DNA of 62,471 bases from Oscillospiraceae bacterium. GTDB lineage: Bacteria > Bacillota > Clostridia > Oscillospirales > Ruminococcaceae. The translations under genes and the position numbers were made by a program. Under the pieces are notes generated by a model. That model had not been told where the DNA came from. It saw nothing but the letters and a program-made list of their open reading frames with translations, and did no database searches. Position 1 is the stretch's first letter, and every line of letters starts with the position of its first letter. This document shows, in pieces, positions 7,467 to 15,967 of this stretch. The DNA lies in NCBI GenBank assembly GCA_017466885.1, contig JAFTTH010000034.1, positions 1 to 62,471 on the forward strand, in the 5' to 3' direction.

Positions 7467-10451
7467 TTATTTCAGATTATTCCGTTGACGGAATGCAGAA
7501 TAAAGCTCTTCTGCCAGCTCCTTCATCTGCCCGGCATCCACCTTCAGCACCTGCCGATCATAAGTCAGCAGGCCGTTTGTTTCATCCTCAACGTCGCTGA
7601 CCTGGGTCAAAACGGCGGCAGAAAGGCCATCCCCGATGGCAGGAAGGATCTCTTTGCGATAAAGCTCCAGCATCGCACTCCGGAAAGCCTCCGGGTCGGT
7701 GAAGAAGCGGTAGCCATAGGTTTCATCCAGGTTAAAGGAGTGGCCCTCCAGCTTGCAGGAATACCCGCCAAACTCCGAAAGGACCATCGGCCGACCCTCC
7801 ACAGGAGTCAGTTTGACAGGCTTAAAGTAAACGTGATCGCTCTCCACGTCACTCTGGGCAGTCTTGAACCAGCCGGAGGTGGTGTCATAAATCCGGGTGG
7901 GATCCGTCGCCTTCAGGAGGCGATAGCATTCATCCGCTTCAAACTGGCCCCAACCCTCGTTAAAGATGGTATAATAACAAACACAGGGATGGTTATAAAG
8001 CAGCTCCATCATTCCCCGGGCGGTATCCAGAAAGATCTCCTTACGGCGGGGTGTTGCCCGATGGGTGATCCCTTTTTTGACGCCGGCGGTAGGCAAAGCG
8101 GTATCCACCAGGAAATGGTAAGGGCCGCTGTTGACCATATCCTGAAAGACAACCATTCCGTGAATATCACAATAATAGTAAAACAGCTCCGGCTCAACCT
8201 TAATGTGCTTTCGCAGCATATTAAAGCCGCAGGCCTTCATCTGCAGAATATCATTCTCAAAACCCCGGGGGGTGGCAGGCAGAAAGATTCCGTCCGGAAA
8301 ATATCCCTGATCCAGCAGGCCGTGAAAAAGGGTCGGTTCACCGTTGAGGCAAATCAGGGAACGGCCCTCCCGCTCCTCAATGGAAAGGGTGCGAAGGGCA
8401 AAGTAGGAGGAAACCGTATCCTCACCGGATTGGAGAGTAAAGGAGTAGCAATGGGGATCGTCGGGAGTCCAAAGGTGAGGATTCTCCACCGCAACGGTAA
8501 CGGCATCTCCTGTAAAGTGATAGACCTTTTCGCCAATGGTGAGCGTTTTTTCCTCCGCGCCACCGGAAACCTCCACCGTCACAGCAGAGCAAGTCGGGGT
8601 GATCCGCAGAGAACGGATATATTCCTCCGGGACAGACTCCATCCAGACCGTCTGCCAAATTCCGCTGACGGGAGTATACCACATTCCGCCCCGTCGGTAG
8701 GTCTGTTTACCGTAAGGCAGTTCAAGATCCAACGGGTCGGAAACAGCCACCGTCAGGGTGTTTTCGCCCGAAACCACCTGATCGGTAACATCAAAGGTGA
8801 AGGGCAGATATCCCCCTTCGTGTGTTCCCACCGATACACCGTTGACAAAAACCTCAGCATACTGGTCGGCGGCGCCAAAGTGGAGAAGCAAACGCCCTTT
8901 CCGAAACTCTTCCGGAAGGGAAATCTTACGGCTATAAAGGAGGGTTTCTTTCTTCCCGGTGATCCGGCCGATCCCTGAAAGTCGGCTTTCGGGAGGATAC
9001 GGAAGAAGAATCTGGCCGAGTTGCTCCTCCCCTTTTGGAGATCGGACAGAAAGCGACCATTTCCCGTTCAAACAAAGGTAGGAATCACGCTTCATCTGCG
9101 GGCGGGGGTATTCGGCAAAGGGGATCTCCCCCATCTCCCCCTCAAAAGGGGTTGTCAGCTCTACCAAGCGAGGTTTTTTCAGCTTTTTGATCAGCGGAAT
9201 GGCAATCAACGCAGGAATAACCGCCACCAACGCCGCCAAAAAGATATTGGCATTGGGAACAAAGGAGGTTGTTCCGTCATTATTTAAAATCGTTTCGGCG
9301 TCAGCCAGAACAAGACCGCCGATATACGGGCCAATGATTCCCGGGATCAGCACCTGGGAGAAAATCCGGACACCCTGCAGCATTCCGGCTTTGCCGGCGG
9401 GAGTATGATCCCGGATGGTTGCACCGAACACCGCCATTCCGGCCAAATAGCCGCTCATCATCAGCAGAGAGCCGATAAAGACCATTGCGGTATCCCGGAA
9501 GAAAAAGAGGAGCAGATAGCCTGCGATCAGGCCCAGCACAGCGATGCTCCCGGAGAAAGAAAATCCCTTTTTATCATAAAGCTTACCCCAAAATGCGGTG
9601 ACCGCCGCCGCCACCAAAATGGCCGGAGCCATAATAAAAACGTAATCGGTCATGCCCAGGGAGACCTCATAATAGATAATCAGGTAGGGCATAAAGATCT
9701 GAATGGAGATATTAAAGAGGATGAAGCCGGCCAAAGCAGCATAAAGCACCCGGTTCTCCCGGACGGTGCGGGGTCGGAAACCGTAGAGGATGCTTTGGAG
9801 ATACCCCTCCTTTGCCGGGGTCATAGGCGGTTCCTGAATGAGGAAAATACCCAAAACACCAATCAGCAAAGTCAGGCTTCCGATTACGGTAAAGATCACA
9901 GTCCAGCTATCCGCTACGGATAGATCAAAGAACATAAATCCGCCGAAAACCACCAAAATCGCCAGGAGAGGCATCATAGCGTTGATCCCCTCGGCGGCGC
10001 CCCGGTTGGTGTGGTCGGTGGAATCGGTCAGCCAGGCATTGAAGGCGGCATCGTTGGCGGTGGAACCGAAGAAGGTCATCAAACAATCCAAAAGGATGGT
10101 CAGGGACACCCCCACCGTGGCAACCGAAAGGGTCGCCGGGATGATCCCCTCCAGAATATCAGCGCGGAGGAGGACAAACCCAAAGATGGAAACACCCCAA
10201 AGGATATATCCGGCGCAGATAAAGAGCTTTCTTTTCCCGATCCGGTCGGAAAGAGATCCCATAAAAACGGTAGTCAACGTAGCCGCAACGGCAGATGCGG
10301 CAACCATCGCAGAAATATCGGTGGCGGAGGCCGCAAACATCTTATAAATAAAGACGTTGAAATACATATTCTCCACAACCCAGGCTATCTGCCCCATCAG
10401 ACTGAAGATGGTCAGCGCCAGCCAAAAACGTCCCGAAAGCTTTGTTTTCAT
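7467..10451 (-). CDS. Fusion: MFS sugar transporter + family 2 glycoside hydrolase
   Basis: 994 residues in one open frame. Residues about 1-428 are an MFS transporter: about 12 hydrophobic helices, SDRIGKRK loop after helix 2, LYDKKG loop mid-protein, and a second half ending in basic IKKLKK. After a short linker, about 445-994 form a GH2 enzyme: jelly-roll (LNGKW near 460, FVNGVSVG), Ig-like sandwich and TIM barrel with the acid/base Glu in FNEGWG (E832) and nucleophile Glu in LSEFGGY (E893). With an even helix number the hydrolase would face the cytoplasm, so import and cleavage of a beta-galactoside or beta-glucuronide-type substrate would be physically coupled. There is no frameshift or internal stop at the junction. 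Confidence 0.92.
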   Translation of the reverse strand: MKTKLSGRFWLALTIFSLMGQIAWVVENMYFNVFIYKMFAASATDISAMVAASAVAATLTTVFMGSLSDRIGKRKLFICAGYILWGVSIFGFVLLRADILEGIIPATLSVATVGVSLTILLDCLMTFFGSTANDAAFNAWLTDSTDHTNRGAAEGINAMMPLLAILVVFGGFMFFDLSVADSWTVIFTVIGSLTLLIGVLGIFLIQEPPMTPAKEGYLQSILYGFRPRTVRENRVLYAALAGFILFNISIQIFMPYLIIYYEVSLGMTDYVFIMAPAILVAAAVTAFWGKLYDKKGFSFSGSIAVLGLIAGYLLLFFFRDTAMVFIGSLLMMSGYLAGMAVFGATIRDHTPAGKAGMLQGVRIFSQVLIPGIIGPYIGGLVLADAETILNNDGTTSFVPNANIFLAALVAVIPALIAIPLIKKLKKPRLVELTTPFEGEMGEIPFAEYPRPQMKRDSYLCLNGKWSLSVRSPKGEEQLGQILLPYPPESRLSGIGRITGKKETLLYSRKISLPEEFRKGRLLLHFGAADQYAEVFVNGVSVGTHEGGYLPFTFDVTDQVVSGENTLTVAVSDPLDLELPYGKQTYRRGGMWYTPVSGIWQTVWMESVPEEYIRSLRITPTCSAVTVEVSGGAEEKTLTIGEKVYHFTGDAVTVAVENPHLWTPDDPHCYSFTLQSGEDTVSSYFALRTLSIEEREGRSLICLNGEPTLFHGLLDQGYFPDGIFLPATPRGFENDILQMKACGFNMLRKHIKVEPELFYYYCDIHGMVVFQDMVNSGPYHFLVDTALPTAGVKKGITHRATPRRKEIFLDTARGMMELLYNHPCVCYYTIFNEGWGQFEADECYRLLKATDPTRIYDTTSGWFKTAQSDVESDHVYFKPVKLTPVEGRPMVLSEFGGYSCKLEGHSFNLDETYGYRFFTDPEAFRSAMLELYRKEILPAIGDGLSAAVLTQVSDVEDETNGLLTYDRQVLKVDAGQMKELAEELYSAFRQRNNLK

Positions 10452-10506
10452 TCTATCCCCTCAATATCCGGCGGCAGTGGCGCCGCCTTTTTATGCTGCA
10501 AAACCG

Positions 10507-10518
10507 TTAACCGGTTAT
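10507..10518. promoter_or_regulatory. LacI-type operator-like palindrome upstream of the MFS-GH2 gene
   Basis: TTAACCGGTTAT contains a perfect 10-bp palindrome with a central CG, the usual form of LacI-family operators, and overlaps a second half-site AACCGTTAAC. It lies about 60 bp upstream of the MFS-GH2 start. A GC-rich hairpin (about 10471-10488) follows in the leader. No LacI regulator gene is in the window. Confidence 0.5.
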
Positions 10519-10576
10519 TTTAACGATTCCCGCTTCCCTGTACAGTTATTCTGCAGGATCCGAAAAATTCTTTGGA

Positions 10577-11041
10577 TTATGCGCGTCGCGCTCTGCGGTT
10601 ATGAACGATCATCTTAAAGCCGCGCATAATTGCCGTGACCAGGACAATCCCCATAGAAAGCGCCGCAGTCAGTTCCAAAGTATAGGCCGCACGGGCAAGA
10701 AAGCTCTCCATGCTCCCTTCCAGGGCGTAAGCCATCGAGTAGTATAAGCCGCTACCCGGAATCAGCGGAACAAGGGATACAATGCAAAAGGTGGTGGTTG
10801 GGGTTTTTATGATCCGCGCAAGGATCTCTGCGTAGACCGAGACCAGCGTGGAGACGATAAAATAGCGAATGACCTCATCCTCAATGACCAGTCCCAAAAG
10901 CAGAAAGATCACCCAGGCAAGCATTCCGCCCAAGGCACCGAAAAGGAGCTTTTTTCCCCGATGGTTAAAGAGGATCCCAAAACCCAGTGTTCCGCAGAAG
11001 GATACGAGCACCTGGACCAATTCATCCATTCCAAACATCAC
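10577..11041 (-). CDS. Threonine/serine exporter family, small subunit (DUF3815/ThrE C-terminal half)
   Basis: 154 residues, five hydrophobic segments and a short basic C-terminus. It matches the C-terminal half of ThrE-type exporters (IKTPTTTFCIVSLVPLIPG with the conserved P-G-S-G-L-Y). Its start overlaps the stop of the larger subunit gene by 4 bp (ATGA), so the two are translationally coupled and probably form one membrane complex. The exported substrate is inferred from the family (threonine/serine or a related compound such as pyruvate/succinate). Confidence 0.88.
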   Translation of the reverse strand: MMFGMDELVQVLVSFCGTLGFGILFNHRGKKLLFGALGGMLAWVIFLLLGLVIEDEVIRYFIVSTLVSVYAEILARIIKTPTTTFCIVSLVPLIPGSGLYYSMAYALEGSMESFLARAAYTLELTAALSMGIVLVTAIMRGFKMIVHNRRARRA

Positions 11042-11796
11042 GCAACACCTCCGAAGATAAACGCACTGAGAATATAACCGAAGGCAATTGCCAGGGCCAA
11101 AAGGATCGCCTCAATGGAGCGAAGTGCCCCGGTAATAATATCTCCGGTGAAAAGATCCCGAAGGGAGTTGGTCAGACCGATTCCGGGGATCAGGCTCATA
11201 ATATTACCGATAATAACATTATCTACCGATTCAATGACCCCAAGGCGAAGCAACACAAAGGCAGACATTGCCGACACAAAGGAGCAGGCAAACCGGGAAA
11301 GAATCTTATTCAAGCTCCGCCGCTCCAGCACCAGAGAAACAATCCCTATCAAAAATCCAATCACAAAAGAGGCGATAATCTCTTTATAATCCCGTCCTCC
11401 AAAGAAAATGCAGAAGGAAGCGGCAATCACCGCATTAAAAAGAATATAAAGGATCGCAGGATATTTTTTTGTCTTTTCAATCTCGGCAAGCTTTTCCCGG
11501 ATAGTTGCGCAATCGGGCGTTGTGGCGGTGACGGTGCGAACAAGATCATTGAGCCGGTGGAGCTTTTCAATATCTGTTCCGCTGCCGGTGATCCGGCGGG
11601 TTTGGGTCAGAACCGTTCCGTCCGGCTTCTCTGCCGAAACGATTACGTTGGAGGTAGTGGCAAAAACATCCACCCGGACGGCTCCATAAGCCTTACAAAT
11701 CCGGGTAACACTCTCCTCGATCCGGTAGATCTCCGCGCCGACCTCAATCATCTGCTGGGAGATCTCCATAATGCAAATAAGCAGCTTTTCTGTCAT
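11038..11796 (-). CDS. Threonine/serine exporter family, large subunit (DUF1212/ThrE N-terminal half)
   Basis: 252 residues. The cytoplasmic N-terminal part (about 1-110) carries E-I-Y-R-I-E-E-S-V-T-R-I, typical of ThrE/DUF1212, followed by about five membrane helices with I-M-S-L-I-P-G-I-G-L-T-N-S. It is partner of the small subunit, with ATGA overlap. In Corynebacterium the two halves are one protein; the split form is common in Firmicutes. No regulator or amino acid gene is adjacent. Confidence 0.88.
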   Translation of the reverse strand: MTEKLLICIMEISQQMIEVGAEIYRIEESVTRICKAYGAVRVDVFATTSNVIVSAEKPDGTVLTQTRRITGSGTDIEKLHRLNDLVRTVTATTPDCATIREKLAEIEKTKKYPAILYILFNAVIAASFCIFFGGRDYKEIIASFVIGFLIGIVSLVLERRSLNKILSRFACSFVSAMSAFVLLRLGVIESVDNVIIGNIMSLIPGIGLTNSLRDLFTGDIITGALRSIEAILLALAIAFGYILSAFIFGGVA

Positions 11797-11916
11797 TCCG
11801 GGATGACTCCTTTTTTCGTATCATTCCTCTTGGGAATTTCCTATGTCATTATATCGAAAATTTCCTCCAGATTCAAGAGGCTGAGGCGATTATTCTGCCA
11901 AATCTCCCTTCTCCCC

Positions 11917-11945
11917 TTGCATTCGTCCCTTTTTTGTGGTTAAAT
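11917..11945 (+). promoter_or_regulatory. Promoter of the GNAT gene
   Basis: TTGCAT (11917-11922), 17-nt spacer, TTAAAT (11940-11945), about 30 nt ahead of the ATG at 11976. Because it overlaps the upstream part of the open frame, it supports the later start. Confidence 0.55.
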
Positions 11946-11975
11946 AAAAGCGAATTACAAAAAGGAGTTATTCGT

Positions 11976-12470
11976 ATGAGCATCCGGAAAGCCAACCTTG
12001 AGGATTACCCTGAAATCCGTCGGATTTATGACACTGCCAAGCAGTATATGAACGCCTCGGGCAACCCCAATCAATGGAAGGTTGGATATCCCCCCAAGGA
12101 GACACTGGAGGAGGATATTGCCAAAGGTCAGCTTTATATTGCGGAGGATGAGGGAATTTGGGGTGTTTTTGCCTTTATTCCCGGGATCGATCCCACCTAT
12201 CTTCAGATTGAAGGAGCCTGGCTCCGGGATGCGCCCTACGCCGCCATTCACCGGATTGCCTCGGACGGCACCCATCCCGGACTGGTTCGCCTTGCGGCAG
12301 AATATTGCCGGGACAACATCCCCGCCGGTACTGATCTTCGGATCGACACCCATAAAGATAATAAAACCATGCAACACGTGCTGGAAAAGAACGGCTTTCT
12401 CCCCTGCGGGATCATTCATTTGGAAAACGGCGACCCCCGGATCGCTTATCAGTGGGTCAACCGGGAATAA
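11976..12470 (+). CDS. GNAT family N-acetyltransferase
   Basis: 164 residues, single GNAT domain. The C-terminal part D-T-H-K-D-N-K-T-M-Q-H-V-L-E-K-N-G-F is the typical end of motif A/B. It is cytoplasmic. The start is ATG 11976 (MSIRKAN), preceded by AAAGGAG at 8 nt; an upstream in-frame start at 11934 lies inside the promoter. The substrate is unknown. It is a single gene with its own promoter and terminator. Confidence 0.88.
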   Translation: MSIRKANLEDYPEIRRIYDTAKQYMNASGNPNQWKVGYPPKETLEEDIAKGQLYIAEDEGIWGVFAFIPGIDPTYLQIEGAWLRDAPYAAIHRIASDGTHPGLVRLAAEYCRDNIPAGTDLRIDTHKDNKTMQHVLEKNGFLPCGIIHLENGDPRIAYQWVNRE

Positions 12471-12492
12471 ATATACGATTTAGAACAAGGAT

Positions 12493-12529
12493 AACCCCCT
12501 CTTTTGCCGCGGTGACAAAGGAGGGGGTT
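12493..12529 (+). terminator. Intrinsic terminator
   Basis: A GC-rich stem (12493-12505 with 12517-12529, one wobble) lies just after the acetyltransferase gene. The T-run is weak (GTTGTTGC). Confidence 0.55.
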
Positions 12530-12590
12530 GTTGCTTGAAAATGGCTTATTCGTTGCTCTGTGCGGCTCAAAAAAGTAAACCAACGGTCGA

Positions 12591-12619
12591 TTGTAATGTT
12601 TATTTCCGTGTGTTATACT
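12591..12619 (+). promoter_or_regulatory. Promoter of the XRE-GH51 gene
   Basis: TTGTAA (12591-12596), 17-nt spacer, TATACT (12614-12619). The -10 lies downstream of an in-frame upstream ATG (12560), which rules that start out. Confidence 0.65.
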
Positions 12620-12652
12620 GATTATGATACAATACCAACAAGGAGATCAGTC

Positions 12653-14746
12653 ATGGATATTCGAAAATTTGCAGAGCTGATTACAGAACGAAGAAAAGAG
12701 CTCGGCCTTACCCAGGCTGATCTTGGCCGACAGCTGGGAGTGACAGATAAAGCTGTATCCAAGTGGGAAAGATCCATTTGTTATCCGGACATCAGCGTAA
12801 TTCATCCTCTGTCTGCCGCATTGCACCTGAATATAGAAGAAATTCTGGGAGAGCACATCGGAGATATTGCGCAGAGCAGTAATATTCATAACCACGAGCC
12901 GATTCCTGAAATCGAAAATCTTTTGAATGCTCCTGTCACCTTAACAGAGGAACCAACTTCAATCCCCGTCTCTCCCTTGCTTTTTGGCTGCAATTTGGAG
13001 CATACCCGCTCCTGCATCTATACCGGTCTTTCTGCGCAGATGCTGAGGAATAGAAAATTCGCAGGCAAACCCTCCGCCTGTAGCGGCCACGCAGCAGAAT
13101 GGTACCCCATTGGCAGCGATGCAATTTTCCTCTTTGATCAATCCTATACACAGCACCATAAGCAGTATCATATGAAGCGCAATCATGAGAGAAATTCACA
13201 GCGGATTGTTAATCCTTACGAAGGAGCCGTTTGCGGAATCGGACAGCATGAACTGCTGATTCAGCAAGATGTTTCCTACTCCTTTCGCATTGTTGCAAAG
13301 GCATCTGCCCCTGTGATACTTACTGTTTCTTTAACCTCCCGCCACGGTAAGGTGACTTACGCCAGCAATCAAATCACAATTCGCCACCCCGATTGGGCCG
13401 ACTATTCCGTTTGTCTGACACCGACCGAATCCGATGAAGATGCAGATATCCGAATCACCTTTTCAGAGGAAAGCAGTCTCTGCATCGGAGCAATCTCCCT
13501 GATGCCCAGCGAGAACTTTCACGGAATGCGCTGGGATGTGATCGATACATTAAAAGAGATCGGGATCAAGCTTTTGCGTTGGCCTGGCGGAAACTTTGCC
13601 GGTGAATACAACTGGATGGACGGTCTGCTTCCCGTTGATATGCGGTCTCCCCTGGAATCATGTATGGGGATCGAAACCCAACCCCATACCCTTGGATATG
13701 ATTTTCACGAGATAAACACCGATGATTTTATTGCTCTTTGTCGTGAAATCGGTGCAGAGCCCTTTATTACAATCAATCCTTGCTGGAACACCCCGGAAGA
13801 AACGGCCGCCTGGGTCGAGTACTGCAACGGCGACGAAACCACTTCCTACGGCAGCTTACGCGCGCAGAGAGGTTCACCGGAGCCCTATCGTGTTCGTTTT
13901 TGGTCTTTGGGTAATGAGATCGGCTTCGGACATATGGAAGGCGAAAACACTCCCGATGGCTACTGCAAAATCGCAAAGGAGCACGGCACGCAGATGCTTT
14001 CTGTTTCACCAGATCTGACGCTTTGCTCCTCCGGTCCTTACCCTAACTCCTTATGGACCAAAAACTCCGCCATTCCCCTGAGAGGAGTCTCAAATCTTAT
14101 TTCGTATCATTTCTATGCACACAATCCGTCATACCCTGACACAGAAAATTTTTCCCAGGAGTATTATGCTTGCTTGTCCGGTGCTTTTCGGATGAAGGAT
14201 CGACTCATCTTCACCCGTAAGAGCCTCCCGGATGACATCCATATTTCCCTGGACGAATGGAACGTATGGTATGCCTGGTACCGGCCCTCCAGTGTAACGG
14301 ATGGAATCTTCTCTGCACTCGCTTTTCACGCCATTTTCGGTGAAGCCGATCCCTGCGGAATTGATTTAGCGTGTCATTTTGAAGCAATCAACGAAGGTCT
14401 TCTTTGCGTAACCCCTGACCGTGTTTTTCTGACAGCACAGGGACAGGTTTTTTCGATTATGAAAAACCATTTGGGTGGGCAGATATGTTATTACCGTCCG
14501 GATGCACTTTCCACCCGGCATAACAACAAAATCGTTTCTACAGTGGTCAATGGTTCCTATGACCGGACAAAAAAAGTGATCTTCCCAAAAGACAGGACCG
14601 TTTGTCAGCTAAAACTTCTTTTTAGTGAAACTGTTCTTCCCCCATCTTTCTTCGAAACCAGTGAGTTTTCAGAAGATTGCCTTGCTAATATGACCGAATT
14701 TACAATGCCGGCTCATAGTATTCTTCTAATCACCTGGGAAGGATGA
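12653..14746 (+). CDS. Fusion: XRE-type DNA-binding domain + family 51 alpha-L-arabinofuranosidase
   Basis: 697 residues from ATG 12653 (AAGGAG 7 nt upstream). Residues about 1-65 are a classical XRE/Cro helix-turn-helix: LTQADLGRQLGVTDKAVSKW followed by E-R-S-I-C-Y-P-D. After a linker (about 66-105), the rest is a GH51 enzyme: carbohydrate-binding-like beta region, then a TIM barrel with R-W-P-G-G-N-F, the acid/base Glu in SLGNEIGF (E422), nucleophile Glu in SLDEWNVWY (E535), and a C-terminal beta domain. All catalytic residues are present, so it may both hydrolyse arabinosides and bind DNA. There is no signal peptide. It is a single gene with its own promoter and strong terminator. Confidence 0.92.
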   Translation: MDIRKFAELITERRKELGLTQADLGRQLGVTDKAVSKWERSICYPDISVIHPLSAALHLNIEEILGEHIGDIAQSSNIHNHEPIPEIENLLNAPVTLTEEPTSIPVSPLLFGCNLEHTRSCIYTGLSAQMLRNRKFAGKPSACSGHAAEWYPIGSDAIFLFDQSYTQHHKQYHMKRNHERNSQRIVNPYEGAVCGIGQHELLIQQDVSYSFRIVAKASAPVILTVSLTSRHGKVTYASNQITIRHPDWADYSVCLTPTESDEDADIRITFSEESSLCIGAISLMPSENFHGMRWDVIDTLKEIGIKLLRWPGGNFAGEYNWMDGLLPVDMRSPLESCMGIETQPHTLGYDFHEINTDDFIALCREIGAEPFITINPCWNTPEETAAWVEYCNGDETTSYGSLRAQRGSPEPYRVRFWSLGNEIGFGHMEGENTPDGYCKIAKEHGTQMLSVSPDLTLCSSGPYPNSLWTKNSAIPLRGVSNLISYHFYAHNPSYPDTENFSQEYYACLSGAFRMKDRLIFTRKSLPDDIHISLDEWNVWYAWYRPSSVTDGIFSALAFHAIFGEADPCGIDLACHFEAINEGLLCVTPDRVFLTAQGQVFSIMKNHLGGQICYYRPDALSTRHNNKIVSTVVNGSYDRTKKVIFPKDRTVCQLKLLFSETVLPPSFFETSEFSEDCLANMTEFTMPAHSILLITWEG

Positions 14747-14747
14747 C

Positions 14748-14784
14748 AAAGCTGCCCTTTGCATCAAATGCAAAGGGCAGCTTT
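14748..14784. terminator. Strong two-way terminator
   Basis: A 17-bp perfect stem with a 3-nt loop (14748-14764 with 14768-14784) follows the XRE-GH51 stop. It also lies downstream of the FIST-like gene on the other strand. Confidence 0.85.
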
Positions 14785-14826
14785 TGTAATTGCAGAGATT
14801 CAAGACCCGTTTTTCTAATCTTCAGT

Positions 14827-15684
14827 CTATTTTGAAACAAACCGGATCTTTGAAAGCATCAGGTTGCCGAATTCGGCGCCGTTTTCGGTCATACAAACCT
14901 CGCCAAAAAGATAAAGGCCGAGGCTTTTGACCGGGGTAAGCTCTCCGGTAATTCCCTTTAAGCCGGCACATCCGAATACAATCACATTTTCTGTATCATT
15001 ATAGAAATCAAAAACAGCGGGGTAAACCTCCTCCGGCAGAACATAGCGGGCAATCATCTCCTCTTCCAGATCCCGTCCGCTGAGCACGTTTGTTCCGTCA
15101 AAGGAAAAATGGGCATTGATCCCCATTTCATCCGAAAGGGTAAGGTGTTCAAAATCCTCCCCGGAAAACCCGAGAGCTGCTTTCTTTTCATCCAGCCAGG
15201 CTTTTGCATCCATCCCGTCAATGGTGAGAAGCACGCGGGGTGCGACAGGATCAAAGCCAACCTTGACCCGTCCCAAAATATGACTGTGGATATTTTTTGT
15301 TTCTGTTACAATATAGAAAGCATCGTCCTCCAGCAAAAATAAGCAGGCATCCCCTTCTCCGGCGATTCGTCTGCCACGGTTGCCGTCCATAGCGGCACCG
15401 CCGCCCACAATGGGACAGGAAAGCCGCCGATTCAGCTCCTGCATAAACGCATTTTCGCCGCCTGCATTGCCGAAGAGCACTATCGCCGCGGCAGGCTTTG
15501 CGTCACCCAGTCTACTGAGGATTTCGTCATACGTTCCTGTAAGAACTCTCCCCCGGGGACGGATGGAAAAGTCAACCTTTTCCGGCGCGCCCTCCCCTGC
15601 CATACCTGCAAAGCCAAGGCTTCCGCCGCCGAAAGCACCCACATCAGCCATTTGGTTGGGAAGAAAGAATTGAAGTTTTGTCAT
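14827..15684 (-). CDS. FIST-domain-like protein
   Basis: 285 residues from ATG 15684 (AGAGGTG 6 nt upstream); longer readings of the frame lack a ribosome site. The middle segment with PIVGGGAAMDGNRG and the late segment with F-G-C-A-G-L-K-G-I and LYLFGEVC resemble FIST N and C domains, proposed ligand-sensing modules of signal transduction. There is no membrane segment and no attached output domain. The assignment rests on pattern likeness, not a full motif set. Confidence 0.55.
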   Translation of the reverse strand: MTKLQFFLPNQMADVGAFGGGSLGFAGMAGEGAPEKVDFSIRPRGRVLTGTYDEILSRLGDAKPAAAIVLFGNAGGENAFMQELNRRLSCPIVGGGAAMDGNRGRRIAGEGDACLFLLEDDAFYIVTETKNIHSHILGRVKVGFDPVAPRVLLTIDGMDAKAWLDEKKAALGFSGEDFEHLTLSDEMGINAHFSFDGTNVLSGRDLEEEMIARYVLPEEVYPAVFDFYNDTENVIVFGCAGLKGITGELTPVKSLGLYLFGEVCMTENGAEFGNLMLSKIRFVSK

Positions 15685-15844
15685 ATCGGTCACCTCTTGA
15701 GATAGAAAAAACTGATGCTCAGCAAAGAACCACTCCTGAGCATATTTTATCACAACGCAGGTAAAATTTCAATGATCGATCACCTGCGGAACAGAGATTA
15801 CCGTGCTTGCGATATCACCCATCTGGTAAAGAACGGATATCATT

Positions 15845-15884
15845 AAAAAAGTCACCTTCTCCGGCAGATAAAGGTGACTTTTTT
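15845..15884. terminator. Two-way terminator
   Basis: A 14-bp perfect stem (15845-15858 with 15871-15884) with A6 and T6 at its ends. It lies between the FIST-like gene's upstream region and the end of the XRE-repeat gene (stop at 15968), and can end leftward transcription of the latter. The rest of 15685-15967 holds no gene that I can see. Confidence 0.75.
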
Positions 15885-15967
15885 CGTGCGAAAGAGTAAC
15901 CAAAGGTCGAAGAAATGAGGGAAAGTCAGTAAAAGCAGTGTAAATGCTCTACTCAATAAACAAGTAT

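Noticed and set aside
15685..15967. Hidden gene between the FIST-like and XRE-repeat genes
   Set aside because: Only a terminator hairpin and no frame with a ribosome site were seen.
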